Positions 14,463 to 29,399 of a DNA stretch of 64,000 nucleotides are shown piece by piece. The stretch lies in the NCBI GenBank assembly GCA_012295275.1, contig CM022675.1, positions 9,940,193 through 10,004,192 on the forward strand, written 5' to 3'. The position numbers and the translations under genes are program-made. The stretch is from Chrysomallon squamiferum. Taxonomy: Eukaryota > Mollusca > Gastropoda > Neomphalida > Peltospiridae. Numbering within the stretch: position 1 is the first letter of the stretch; every line of letters begins with the position of its first letter. Below the pieces are notes generated by a model, which was not told the origin of the DNA, did no database searches, and worked only from the letters and a program-made list of their open reading frames with translations.

Positions 14463-16333
14463 TGCCTGTGTGAATATTATTAGAATATATTTGTGACTTT
14501 GCATGTCTGTGTATTACTTAATATTTACTTTTATATAAAAAAATACTAAACAAATCATTTAAATTCATTTATTTTAATCATATAGTAAATTATTATTATT
14601 ATTTTTTTTTTTTTGGTTCACCATTATATTTTTAAACTCACAGTTTTTTTTTTTTTTTTTTTATTAATGTTACACTATACATTATAATTTTAATTGCTAT
14701 ACCCAGAATTTCTTTCCCATATCATTAGAATAACTTTCCCAACAGAAAATATATTATTTTGGTTTCTTTTTCAAAAGAGTTACTTCCTGTTTATCCTGGT
14801 TCCCATGTGTAAATGTGGAAGTTGCACTATTATTGGTAGACTTGTAACCTGTGACCTATGACCTGAATGTACTTTGTAAAACTTTGGTTCTTGAATTGCA
14901 AATGATAGCTGAAAATTTAAAGATGCTGAAAATTTTATAGGTATGTACATTGTGACACAGGAACTATTTCATAATAGTTTAGAGAGACAGAGGGAGGGAG
15001 GGAGGGATAGAGGAAGGAGTAAGAGAGAGAAAATAAGAAAGAGGGATATACAGACAGATAGGTAGATAGAAAGAAAGAGAGAAAATTGAAACAAAGTGTT
15101 TATGAGTGACAAAGATGAAACAGAAAAAAGAGAGAAGAACTGACAGGCAGACAAACAGACAAAGCAGAAAGGAAAGAATAGAAAATAAAAAATAAATTGA
15201 ATGTCAGTGTAAGAGTCTGGTAGTTGGAGGAAAAAAAAGAAGAGATATGAGTGAGAAAGAGAAAAAGAAAGAGAGAAAGAAGGAGTGAGATAGCAAGAGA
15301 GAGGTGAGAAATGGATGGATGGATGAATGGGTGAGATAGAGAAATCAGAAAAAAGTGAGAAAAATTCAGTGAAAGATAGAATTACAGAAAGTAAGAAAGA
15401 AATAGAAATACAGACAGGAATAGACTGGTAGAATAGAAACAGAGAGATACAGGATAAAATATACAGACAATGAAATATTTAGACAACAAAATAAATAAAT
15501 AGAGAGAAAGAGATAGTTTGCAGAAAAAGCATTAGAGAGGGAAAGAGATGGATACGACAGTATTAATTTATGACACTGAAAATGTTAGATACACAAGACT
15601 TAAGTGCCTGTGTGTTATAGAGAGATAAACAGGGGGAAAAAAAATCTTCATTTTTTTTTTTAAAAGTAAACCAAATAAACATTAAGATTTTAAACAAGAT
15701 ATTTTCAGCTCATATGAGTTAACACAATATTTATTTATCAAATGATTAACTAGCAGCAGACACATTTATCAAAACCGAGAAACAGACAAACTCATTTATC
15801 ACCTTGGTAACAGCAGACATCTTTATTCTTAGTCTAATTTCGTGGACAGTTTTCACTTTATCAAAACGGTTTTGTTCTTGTGCCCAGGGAGAAGGACAGC
15901 TGGACAGCTGGACAGTGGTAATTTTCATTCTGATGAAAAATTAGTTTTGGAATCCCAAGACATCTGTGGTCAGTTTCATTCTGTCCAGTGGAAAATTTTT
16001 TTTTTATCACGAAGTGGCCAGAGTACATTTTGTATGCCAATTGTCCACTTCAACCCAACCAGAGAAAAATTAATTTTTCATCTCAAAACCGTTAAATCTT
16101 CAATCAGTCAGACCGTCCATAACATTCTTGACCTGGCAGTAGACAGTGGCCAAATTTTAAAGATGAGTGTATGGACATGTGTAAATTAGGTCAAATGGGT
16201 TCAGCAAGTTTGATGAATTAAAGTCATGTTGTCATAGAAACCAGAGATAATTTTATAATAAATATAAAGAGTTTGTAAATGGTGTATAGGTTTGAGCATA
16301 TACTGAAGACAAAATTAGAGAAAGAGAGAGTGT

Positions 16334-16444
<111 letters not shown>

Positions 16445-17846
16445 GGAAAGGGTTTGTGGGTACATAAATAAACAGACAGTGACATGTATGTATTTATATC
16501 ATTAGGTATATAGAGACAAAATGAGAAATCAGCACAGATTTGTATAAAACATAGTTGTAGATCGAATACAAATTACTTATACAAACTCCCCTACTTCTTT
16601 ACATTCATTTCTAAAACCATAAACAGCTACATGTGGAGGAAATAGGAAATAGAAAAAAGAATGACTCCAATGGCTGATGTCCTGTATGGTAGTGGAAACT
16701 CAATGCTCAATTAAAGCCAGGTCATCCGGTCCAGTGACCTCTGGATGTAATTAGCCCTGTCAGACTTGCAATTAGCGGAGCAAACGGCAATCAGCAGGGT
16801 CGGGAAGGCATTTGTCTCAACACGGAGCGGACACTTGGGTTCAGAAGTCGTTAAAACATTATGACACAACACAGAGCGGGACACTTTGTTTTTTAAAAAG
16901 ACATTAAAGTATTTGTCTCAATGAGGAGAAGACACAGATATGAAACATACACTGCTGGAAAGAAATAATTTGACATGTCAAACAAACTTAATTTAAAAAA
17001 ACAACAAAACAAAACACAAAACAACCTGTTAGTTGAGACAAGGTCAGTGGAATCAGGGTTGTGCTAGTAAAAATTATAGTGGGTGGAGAAAGATGTGGTT
17101 ATGCTGTATATGATAATGAAGCTTTCTGAAAAAAGAGAAAATATGTTTTCTGTAAGATAGGCAATGCTTTGTATGATGAAACTGAGGTTTGTAGCAGGAA
17201 ATATATAAATTAAATAAATAAAAATTATTAACAAATCCATGCACTTTTTAAAAATACAACAGTGAGATCTTACGTGCATATTTCGGATGATAACATATAT
17301 ATATATATATATATATATTCATACAAATACAAACTCACATTTACATATACAGTTTAAACACTTTCTCAAAACACACACACACACACACACACACGTGCAC
17401 CTACCCCCAACATACAGACACACACATGCTGCTTAACAATTTTTTTACCTCACAAACCATTATATATTATATGGAACCCATCTGCCTTCATTATAACATT
17501 TCATTAAGCTTAACCACAGATCCTGGTGGGGGGAAAAGGTGGGGGAGCCAGTTTTAAAGACAGACTGGTAGCAATGTAATTAAGGTTAATTAAGGCAATT
17601 AGTGGGTCTATGAGATAAAATCCTTATTTTTTATTTTTTTTAAAGATTTTGCCACCAGACATTTTTAACTTCTGCACTCTCTCACCTTCTGGCATCACCT
17701 TGTGGTGCTTATCTTGTGAAAACACATTTAATATGATTGAGTTTATCTTGGGTCAACGAGTTTTAAAAGACTGAGTTGAAGGAGTTTTTAAAAACAAAAT
17801 AATAATAATAATAATAAATAAATAAAAATAAAAATAAATAATTTAT

Positions 17847-17901
<55 letters not shown>

Positions 17902-18049
17902 AACTGCTATTACTACTACTGCTATGATCATCACTCCTGCTATTATTGTTGATGATGATGTTATTTATTTATTTATTTATTTTTGTTTCAGTCTTTGTAT
18001 CTTAATATCTTTGCTTGATCTTTTACACTGATTTTATGTTAGTAACAAA

Positions 18050-18720
18050 ACTTTATTTTAATTCATTGACTGTAGTCAAGAAAATAGTACAAGCATATGG
18101 AAACAATTAACCATTTTTATAAAGTTTTTAATAACTCAAAATAGTTCAAACGTGTGGATGTAAGAACCATGTTAGTAAAGATAAAAATTATCCACATTTC
18201 TAACAAAACATCATTTTTTAATTAGTTCAACACAAGGATGTAAAAGTAGTAAAAATTCTATAGTATTTCTTTTTTGTCCCTTTCTCTCCCCTCATATACT
18301 TCAAACATATGGATTTGGAAACCATATTTATTATGACCATGATAATCAATCTTATCAACAAAAGATCATTTTTTAATTATACCTTGTTTACAGGAAAAAT
18401 AGAACAAACGTGCAAAACAAGAACATGTTTTTTAAAGGATCCATGTTACAACAAAAGCTCATTTGTAATTATACCTTGTTGTTCAGAAAACAGTATAAAC
18501 ATATAGAACACAAAATTGTGTTTGTATGATCTGTTTTACAACAAAAAATTATTTTTAATTATACACTGTTGTTAAGAAAATAGTACAAACATATGGGAAC
18601 AAGAAATTGTGTTTGTATTATCCTTAGTACAACAAAAGATTATTTTTAATTATATACAGTTGACAGGAAAATAGTACAAACATATGGGAAGTGGAATCTG
18701 TGTTTGTTATTAACTCAGTA
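18050..18720. repeat. Degenerate tandem array, about 90-110 bp unit
   Basis: Six or seven units share AAAATAGTACAAACATATGG, TTGTGTTTGTAT and ACAACAAAAGATTATTTTTA. The last three copies are most alike. Confidence 0.85.
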
Positions 18721-19700
18721 AATGGAGCAGGAAACAAGACTTCTTGTTTATTGTTTACGTGGAGTCATTATGGACAGAAAATCCTTCCCATGGTTCTCTG
18801 GTTATATTAATTATAAACACGTTCATCATTTTGCTCTGGCCAAGTGTCAGAAGTATGCAGCTCATCAGAGATATTGTGTTAATAAGGAATCTGGTGTTGA
18901 TTGCTACTTGTAAGAAATATGTTGTCACAGGGGCCATGTGAAGATTGGGAAAAAATTGGAATTATTAACTTTCACACTTTCCTAATTCTCTTTTCTTTCA
19001 ATATTGTCTTCATTCATACATCCATCCACTCTTTGATCCATTTATTTGCTCTTTTGTTTCTTCTTCATTTATGGATATCCATTTGATCCATCCATCTGCT
19101 TTTGTATCCATTTATCCGTCCCATCCATCCATCCATCCATCCATCCATTTACTCTTTGCTCCATTATCCAGTTAATATTTGATCCATTATCCATCTACCG
19201 TTAGATATTTTCACTTATCTAACTTTTGATCCATCCATGGATCCATCTACCCTTTGATCCATTTATTCATTCCTTCTTTCACCTTTGTACTTCTTTTCAC
19301 ACATCATAACCGTTCTTTCTGAACAACATGAAACACAACAACAGTAACAGCAAAAAACATCTACCACCATCCACATACTCAGGATTTCATTAATTCACAG
19401 ACAGTTCATGCCTCCATTGTAAATAACCTTCTTCTTGCATTTCTCTCCCTCGATGGCGACTTAATCTGCACTACACACCCTTTTTATTTGGTCCACCATG
19501 TCAGATATGGCGTTTCCTGTAAACTATAAAGCAGACTGCTAGACGTGTGTCCGAAACGCTCCTCAGATGAACCAAACACTTTGATTCCCACATAATCAGA
19601 AACAGAGGGTCCAGGTATTCCAGAATGTGTGGAAAATATCAAGATAATCACAGTATAGAGAGATTCTGATAATTTTTCTCCTGTCTTTTTATCTTCTTCT

Positions 19701-19731
<31 letters not shown>

Positions 19732-20219
19732 GAGAAACAAATTAGTTCATTTGTCTGGTTTTTATATATACACACACAGTAACACATACATAGACGTACA
19801 CATACTGATATTTAAAATTATTTTTCATTTTAGTTTTATTATAATTATTATTATCATCATTCTATTATTACTATCATCATCATCATCTTTATTATTATTA
19901 CCATTATTATTGTCATTATTTTATTTGGTTTATCTTTTTTTCCTGTTGTATCGTTTTTTTCACTGAAGAATTCTGCCTTCTTTTAATAGGTTTTATAAAT
20001 AATGAAAACTATAATGACAAAAAATGAAAAGAAAAGAAAAACAAAGATAATGATAATGATAATAACAACAAGTAATGCTTTAACTCACATTACAATATTG
20101 ATATTAAATGTGCAGAAATTGTGTATTGTATGATACACATGATATAACATGACAGGATATTGCATATATGATTTTTGTCATAATACTAATATTAATGTAT
20201 ACTAAATGTGTATTTTCAG
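18721..20219. other. Non-coding DNA just before the first visible semaphorin exon
   Basis: It holds a degenerate (CCAT)n/TTTGATCCAT array at 19018-19275, poly-T, and ATT/ATC-rich DNA. Sixty-codon open frames near 18722-18941 overlap on both strands and show no recognisable domain. No signal-peptide exon was identified. Confidence 0.55.
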
Positions 20220-20319
20220 ATATGATAGAGCAGTTTCCAAGATTTGAAAACCAGGATTTGAATGGTTATGTACAGATAGCTATTGACATTAACAGAACAC
20301 AACTACTGGTGGGAGCTAG
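20220..20319 (+). CDS. SEMA5: Semaphorin exon: N-terminal Sema domain
   Basis: This exon starts after TTTTCAG and ends at GTAAGT. It encodes a stretch ending ...NRTQLLVGAR, matching the conserved semaphorin strand that reads LVVGAR in vertebrates. Two bases precede the first ATG in frame, so the upstream exon must end in phase 1. The ATG at 20222 is probably internal, because no signal peptide follows it. Confidence 0.85.
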
Positions 20320-20587
20320 GTAAGTTTTACAACATCATTAACAACAACAACAGCTACTGCTACTACTACTACTACTACTTCAACTACTGCAACTACTGCA
20401 GCTACTACTAGTACAACAACTACTGTTAAAACTACTACTACTACCTCTACTCTAACAGAAATACTATACTATCAGTTTTGGTGGTATTACTACCACTTAA
20501 TCATTTCAACAGTTTTCTGTCTTTATTTACAAATTAAACTTTAATTACTTTTCACCTGTTTTAATTTAATTATTTTGTTTATTAATA

Positions 20588-20618
<31 letters not shown>

Positions 20619-20654
20619 ATATAAGTAAATATTTACATATATTCACCAGTTTGT

Positions 20655-20689
<35 letters not shown>

Positions 20690-23600
20690 TTTCTAAAGAG
20701 GTTGTATATTCCGGCTGTCAATGGATGATTTAAAAGTTTTACAAGTTGCAGACTGGAATTCTAATAATGAAACCAGAGACATTTGTATCAAAAAAGGTTT
20801 CCCCAAGGTAAATATGAAATATTACTTTACTTACAGATTCAGTTAAATTTTCAGTAGCTTTGTTTTATTTAATTTTTTCTGTTAATTATAAAAGTTATTT
20901 TCTTTTTTATTTTTCTTGTTTTTAGTTATTTTCTTATTTATTTTATATAAATTTTCTATTTTTAAAAAACAAAAATTATTATTCTATTATTTTTTAAATT
21001 TAATTTAAAGATATGATGATAATTAAAAAAGAAATACAAATTCCTGTAATTAAAATTATTAATTTTAGTTTTTAAACATCATAGAGTAAACTTATAAATT
21101 AATATATAAAGAAAACACATTACAAACACATTATGAAAGTTAAATATTTACATAAAGAAAAAAAAAAGACAACATACTTTACTTTCTAATTGCGATACTA
21201 ATTTTTAAATTTAGATTCAGAAATAATAATTCATTAACATCCAGTTAAATCTTCACATTTTAAAAATATTTCTACCTTTATTTTCAGGAGAGTTGCCACA
21301 ATTTCATTCGTGTGTTAGTTATTTTCAAAGACAAAGTCTTAGTGTGTGGTACCAATGCATTTGCTCCTATTTGTTCATGGAGACCAGTGAGTATATATTT
21401 AATAACCTTTATTTTTATTATCTTATTCATGAACTGATATTAAACTTATTAATTTATTTGAATATTTAAAAAAAAAATTTTAGGGGGGAGGTTATGTTAA
21501 AGAAACAATTTTTATAAATTTTAATATCTTATTCATGAATAATCTTATCCATATATGGTTTGAATTATTTGATAAAATAATAATTTTCTTTTTGTTTTAA
21601 ATATTATACTGAACTTGTTTCAGTGGTTAATGTTCTTTCAATAAAAATGTCAAAATTTTCTTTTGCCTTTATGTATGAATGTACACATGTGAAACAAAAT
21701 TTACACTTAATGTATTTTTGTGTATGTTTATGTGTGTGGGTGTATATAAATATATAAATAAATATATATATTATATATAAACACATAAAAACACACACAC
21801 ACAAACACACTCTCATACACAAATATAATAAATGTGTTTAATTGAAAACTGTATTTCTACCAAACAGGCTGATAACATTATAGACATCGATGAAACTATT
21901 GATGGTCTAGCCATATGCCCTTACAACCCGAATCAAAATGTGTCCTCAGTGATGACCAAGAAGGGAAACCTCTACACTGCCACCACCATTGACAGCACCG
22001 CTAGGGATGCCGTCATCAGCCGCAGCCTCGGTCCCCTGCCTCATCTTAGAACTGTTCAGTTTAACTCCAGGTGGCTGAATGGTAAGTTACATTTGTTTTT
22101 GTTGATTTAATATTATAACTGGTTTAATAGGATAAGATAAAGTAATTTGATGAAGAATGATTGTTTTAAGTTATTTTGATGATAAAGATATATATACATA
22201 TGCAGACACATAAACCAAAAAAAAAAAAATACAAGAACATTAACATAATACACATGCATAGATGTAAAAAGATACATACATACACACTGCATGTATGTAC
22301 ATATTTACACACACCACATATGGGGACATACACACGTTAATACATGCATATATATATACTTTGACATACATGCATACATATCTCCATAATAACACACATG
22401 CAAACACACACTCACAGACACAGATATTCTTGCATAAAGACATAGGAAATTCACATACGAAAACCATTCACAAAAACCACATTGTAATGATACACATATA
22501 ACCCTGTTCATACAAGAAAATATAATTCTCCACATTTAATGAGCTAAATTCATAAGGTCAGATTTGGTGTCAGTTTCTGACACTGATGTATGGTCAGTGT
22601 CAGAGGTTTGCTTACATTCAGGACAATAGAAACCAAGAGGCAAGTAGATAATATCTCTGTAGATCACAACTTGATGTACAGCAAAATGAATCAAGATTGT
22701 TTTTCTGATTGGAAGCAAACATAAAAAAATATATATATATGTGAAAAAATCTTTTTCCTTTTTTTTCTGTTCATCAGTGCAGTTTTAAAAAAAAATTATT
22801 TATAGTTTGTTGCGTTTTTTTAATTCATTTATCATTGATGAATATTGGGAGTTTTTTTGTTCATTTTATTCTATTTATTTCATTAATGGATTAATTAATA
22901 CAGAGTACATGAATAGTCAAGGGAGTGTTTTTTTTTCTTTTTTTGCTCTCGTTCTTTTTAAAAAATATGTCAGTGGATGTTTATATTATTGTGTTGTCTT
23001 ATTAAAGAACCTCTTTTACAAAAGTAATAATGTAATGCATTTGTGTATGTCATCTTTCTAATTTTTGTTGATCAGGTTATTAATATTATTATTATTATTA
23101 TTATTATTATAATTATTTAAATGACTGAATACATTTATCTTCAAATTTACAGCAACTTTTATGCTGACACACTTTTTTTTTTTCTGTAATTTATAAATCT
23201 ACTCTTTATAAGAACCAAAACTGATTGTAAATTCTCAAAACATTTAAAACATTCAGCCATATTTTATGACAATAATTTTAACATTTTAAATCATTCAACA
23301 CCAACATTTATTATAATTATATTAATTAATACATTTTTTTATTGTTCAGTATTTTGCAAGTATTATTAAATTATAATAATTAACAAACTGACTAAACTAT
23401 TACTTTCGTCAACATTTTGTAAAACTATTCTTCCACATTATTAGTATAGCCAACACCCATTAAACGTTGTCACTCAAAAATGTCATAAAGTTAACATATG
23501 CATTTAGTTACATAACATGGGTATGTACACAGACAGAATTAATTAAAATGCCTTCACCCTGCCTGTGTAATTAACAGTAAATTCATCAAAGGTAATGGAA

Positions 23601-26074
23601 TATTGCTGCCAAATGTTAATCCCATGAAATGAGAATTTTACCTATATTATACAAAAATGATATATGACATATATACAATGCCACATGGTTGGAAAGGGAG
23701 GTTATGCAATGCCTTTTGGTCAGGGGCCATAACTCAAACTGAATGTTGCAGTTTATTAGTGTCAGCTGCAGGTATGTTCTAATTGGATAAGTAACATATG
23801 TCTGTTGATTACAGGTGAAAAAGATTTACCTGTTTGTTAGAATGTGATAAAATTTGAAGTGAAGAATTTAAATAACTGAAACAGAAGTTTGAAGATTTGA
23901 AATTAAAATATCTGAGAAAGGTTTAAGGAAAAAATAATAAAGGCAAAAGAAATATTTTTTAAATAATAAAATATATTAGCAAATACACCCATATATATAT
24001 ATATAGATATGAAATAAATAAATGATCTGACAAATAAGGAAAAAATAAAACCAGCAACAATATAATAAATAATAATTAAAACAAAAACAATAACAATAAC
24101 AATATTAATAATTTGAAGTTTAGATTTATGAAACATATTTCCCAGAGAGTTGAAAATCATTTCATTGCTACTGCTATTACTATCACAACTAATAATGTTG
24201 ACATAGACTGTTTAAAAAACCCAGTTGAATGCAGTAATATCTGTTTATGTAGTGTGTGCAGTAAAATAGATAAATGACAAACTCTTAATTGGTATTTACT
24301 ACACCTTTTAAAAATATTAACAAACATAAAGAAAGAATATTAACTGGGAGTCTTTATTTTGTAACTCAAAACCAAATTTATATTCTTTTCTTTATGAACC
24401 ATGCCATTGTTTTCACACACTATTTATTTTCATCTTTTTATAGTTTTTTCTTGCTTATTTTACAAATTTTATGGTTTTTTTTGCAGAGCCTAACTTTGTT
24501 TCTGCATACGATATTGGAGATTTTGTTTATTTCTTTTTCCGGGAAACTGCAGTGGAATTCATCAACTGTGGAAAAGTAAGTGATATTGTGTGTGAAGAAG
24601 CGTATTGCATGTTTATATGTAAGGTAATAAAAAGAAACAACAGAAGTATATAGTTTCCAAATTTTATGTTCGTAGAAACACTCAAGCTGCCATTTCGGTT
24701 AGTTGTAAATTCTCCTTCCTGACCATTCTTGGGCCATATTTTTTTCAACTGTTTGAAAGATATTGTTTTTCTGTTTGTTACACAGGCATTTAGAGGTTCA
24801 TGTAAAGAATGCCAGCGTATTTTTTATTTTATATCATTATTATATTTTTCAATATTGCCTATGAATGTTAGAATATTTTAAGTTGAACCTGTGATCATGA
24901 AATATGGACTATGTCTCAGTGGTTATTATAATGCAGAGCATGACCCTGTCCATGTCTGTCTGTCTGTCTCTCTCTCTCTCTGTCTCTCATATATGCATTC
25001 ATCTTAACTTGAGGACAAAGCACCTTTAATGAATCACTCAGGAAAAGCCTCAGTCTGGTTTTGATACTGATATCAGGTCATTTATGTTAGATATGTCTGA
25101 CCTGGTTTATTGACAAAAAAAAAAAAAAAAAAAAAAAAAAAGTTAAATTTTTTCATCTTAGTTAAAGCTCACCTGTTTGATTTTCAAAATCTTGTTCTCT
25201 CACCTTTTTTTTATATATATATTTTTTTGTATACCTGGTTTCCTGAACACCTGTTATCAGTAAAACTTTATTTAAGAGATTATTTCTCTGATCCACACTG
25301 CTGTTTGGAGAGATTTATTCACAGGTTTTAGCAACCAGACTTTGTTAAGTACTTCACAGCCTAATATAGATCTCTTGCCAAAAGCAGTCAGTCTTGGATC
25401 AAATCACTTTGATGGTCCACTGAACTATTTTCAGTCTAAATCACTTTGCAAGAACAGATAATTATAATAAAGAGATAATAGGTACTGTCCTAATTGTAAA
25501 ATGGTGATTAAATAGATGTTTATTTATAATGGGATAATGATGAATGCAGTTTGTATGTTGTTGTTTTTTTTCTTCTGCAATGGCTGTTATTTTATGATTT
25601 ATCAAAAATATTATATTTTTAATAACTGGTTTTAATGAATCCATCTGTATAACTGAAAGTCATAATTAAAATTTAGTTACTAATTGAGAACCTGAGTAAA
25701 ATGTAAAAATATTCTATAATTCAGTTTTCTTATCTGTTATTGTTTTATTTTGCCTTACTTTATTTTATTTATTTATTTATTTATTTCAGAAAACATATTC
25801 AAGAGTTGCGAGAATCTGCAAGGTAAATTTTTGTTTTAATTAATATTTTTGTTATTTAATGTTTATTACTGCATGTTGATTATCTAATTCACTGAACAAG
25901 TTCTGTATCATATTAAAGATATTTATAACAGAGAACATGTAACCTTTTTTCTTCTGCTATATTTAAAATGTTATGCAGCATTATAAAAGGTTTTTTCCTT
26001 GCACTTTAATTACTTAGTAATTGATTATCGGTGTTTCACATACATTTAACTGCATATGTATTAATAATCTATAA

Positions 26075-26117
<43 letters not shown>

Positions 26118-26350
26118 ACCTGTTAAATCTATGAATGCTTACAGAGTGATAAAGGTGGGGGATATATAATTGAAGACAACTGGACAACATTTCTCAAAGC
26201 TCGAATAAACTGCTCACTTCCTGGTGATTTCCCATTCTACCTCGATGAGATACAAAGTACTTACTTTTCTGTATCAAGGCAGTTGATATATGCCATTTTT
26301 ACAACTCCAACGTAAGTTTCAAAAATTCTGTCTGTTCATCTATCTCACCA

Positions 26351-26389
<39 letters not shown>

Positions 26390-29364
26390 TACTCAATTTT
26401 CTGGTAATCTCTGGGATTACAATGTTGTCTTTTAACATTTACATAACAAGTTAAAATCAATAACATAATACTTCATACATACATACATACATACATATAT
26501 ACATACATACATACATGCATGCATACACAAACATACATATAGATTGCATGTTGAACCATACTGTATACAAAATTAATTATTACTAGTAGTAAAACAGTTA
26601 ACAATTGTTAGTTTTATATTATTACTATTGCAGTAGCTGTTGTTTTTTGTCTTATTATCTTGGATTATAGGCAGATAATTTGTTTTTTAAATATGGTACT
26701 ATTTATAAATTTCTTAAAATAATAATATTTAAATACACACATTAATTACATTTTTGGTTATAATGTTCTCTGACTGTATTACAGAAATAGCATAGCAGGA
26801 TCAGCAATCTGTGTTTACAACATTTCTTCATTTCAAAAAACATTCACTGGTCCTTTCAAATATCAAGAAGATCCAATGGCAGCATGGCTCAGTCATGAAA
26901 ATAAAAATCCTAGAAACAGTGTAAGTAAAAATTATGATTTTATCAGTGGCTCAGCCATTTTAGGTTTTTTGTAGTAGCTGAAAAAAACAAAAACAAAAGA
27001 AACAACCACATTCTTAGATTTAATTACAAAAATGAATAATGTGTGTTTGTAGAATGGTATATTTTATCTAAGTAATGAATTTTAAACTTTCTGTTTGTTG
27101 TTATTTGTTTTATGGGGTTTTTTAAAATCAGAATTCTTAAACTGCAGAATATCTTCATATTTGAATCAATATAAATATCAATTTTTTTAATTTTATGTTT
27201 AATGTTTATTATTCAGTTATCACTACTGCTACCTCTATTATTATTATTATCATCATCATTACTACAATTATTATTATTCCAGTGTGAAAGTGATGGTAAT
27301 AATATCAAACGTTCATCAAATCTGCAAATGACTTAGAAGAAGCACACAAATATCAGCTGATGGACATTGCTGTCCAACCACAAACCATTTACCCACTATT
27401 GTTTGCAGAAAATGAAAGGTAAAGTACAAGTGTGACTCAGTCTTTAAAAAACATTTTGATGCTAAATCATAGCTCAGTCTGTTTGAATTATTTAATTTCC
27501 ATGATTCAGTCTATTTTGAGTTTCACGACTCAGTCTATTTATAGTTTTCTAATTTTAAAGTTTTGTAAATGTTTTCTTTAACTGATATTTCTGTTTTGGT
27601 TTTTAAAATTGTAACATGCTATTTCTTTCATTTTCTCTTTTTTTACTTTTTTTTTTCTCTTATATCTAAGACAAGATTATTATATTAAACTAGTGAGACA
27701 TTCAAAGTACTATAGATTTGATAATAACATTTTATTTAAAAATGTATTTCTCTAGAAAAAATTCTTTATATTCATAATTTTTTTACATAATATAGCTTAG
27801 TACTTTATATCCATTCAAATTTAAATTAAATTTAGGTGTAAGTAAATATTTATATAGGTAATTATACATAGGACATTAAAAAGAGTTTTAACTGGATGGA
27901 AGGTTATTTAATAAAGACTGAAAGTGCTAATAGGATAGTCAGTTTTTCTGTATTCTTTGTATTAAATAATGTGTGTACGTATTTGTGTCTCTGTATATGT
28001 GTAAACACAAACACACAAATTTAATTTAGTGAGCCTGTAGCTATGGTACAAAACATTTAAATCTGATACATTTTATAAGTAATTGTTCTAAGATTATGCT
28101 ATCATTTCATTTTCCAGATGGACACACTTGGTAGTTGATCATGTTAAAGGTAAAAGAGACAGCTATGAGGTTATTTTCCTTGCCACAGCTGATGGTAAGA
28201 TTAGAAAGCTGGTCAAGCTTGATGAGAACTCCACAGCATGTCTTATTGAAGAAATAAAAATAGTGCCTAATGGTGAATTTAAACCTGTGAAGGCACTGAA
28301 ACTGTCACACAAAGAGGTACGTATTAATAATAAAATAATGTACTGTAGGTAGTTGTAGCCAAAAGTGTCTTATCGAAAATAGCACCTAAGACAACCAGTC
28401 AAATTGCATGCTTATATGAACAGCTAACACCCACCTTTCAAATAACTTTACCATGAAAACATCTAAAAAATACCAGTCAAGTTTAATATAAAGTCTGCAG
28501 TGGTGTCCCCTTTCAGTTGACATTGGATGTAGCTATGACTTGAGAGCAGACCAAAGGCAAAATGTGATCAGTCCTAATATATTTTCCTTCAATGTCAAAA
28601 TGTGATCAGTCCTAATATATTTTCCTTCAATGTCAAAATGTGATCAGTCCTAATATATTTTCCTTCAATGTCAAAATGTGATCAGTCCTAATATATTTTC
28701 CTTTAATGTCAAAATGATTATTTATTTTATTATGCTAGTTATTATTCTTTGCTAATTTCAGGGTGCTATTTATTTGTCTACTCATGGAAAAATTATTAAA
28801 ATTCCTGTAGCACGCTGTGAAAGATTTACTGACAGCGAGTGAGTATACTGGAGATTTATTTTAAATATAATTATTTTAAATCAGTTAACCACAAATAAGC
28901 AATGGAGATAATACAGTCAAAGTGATAAACATGAAATCTGTTTGTGCAGTTTTTATGCTAGATTAATCTAAGGTTAGACACCTTCACACTTCTGATATTT
29001 TTCCAAAGATACCTTTTCATGTAACAATGACATTTTTTTTTATGCTTTGAGTTACCTTTACAATAATGTCAAATTGTGTGTGTCCTTTAATATATATGAA
29101 TATATTTTTCTTTATATGAATATTTGTTGTGTATTTTCTTTCAGTATGTGTATGAATGCTGCTGATCCATACTGTGGCTGGGATGACAGACTTCAGAAAT
29201 GTACCAAAGCACCACGGGGAAATATTTCAGAAAACTGGCATCAGCACATAGTTGGATGTCCAATTGTAAAGTATCCAAGTAAGTGTAGCATTTCTTACAT
29301 ACCTATATTAACTGTGTCAGAAACAGCTATATTAACTGTGTCAGTGAGAGCAACAGAAAGCGAA

Positions 29365-29399
<35 letters not shown>

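Noticed and set aside
15842-16189. A 115-codon plus-strand frame (and a shorter minus-strand one at 15746-15928) as a gene
   Set aside because: No recognisable domain or supporting splice sites, and both strands are open. It could be a conserved non-coding element, but no coding claim can be made.
18722-18941. Candidate signal-peptide exon for the semaphorin
   Set aside because: Hydrophobic frames occur in several phases on both strands, with no clear donor in phase 1 and no semaphorin-like sequence.
28559-28710. Regularly repeated 38-bp units as a CRISPR array
   Set aside because: Units are head to tail with no unique spacers, in an intron of a eukaryotic gene.
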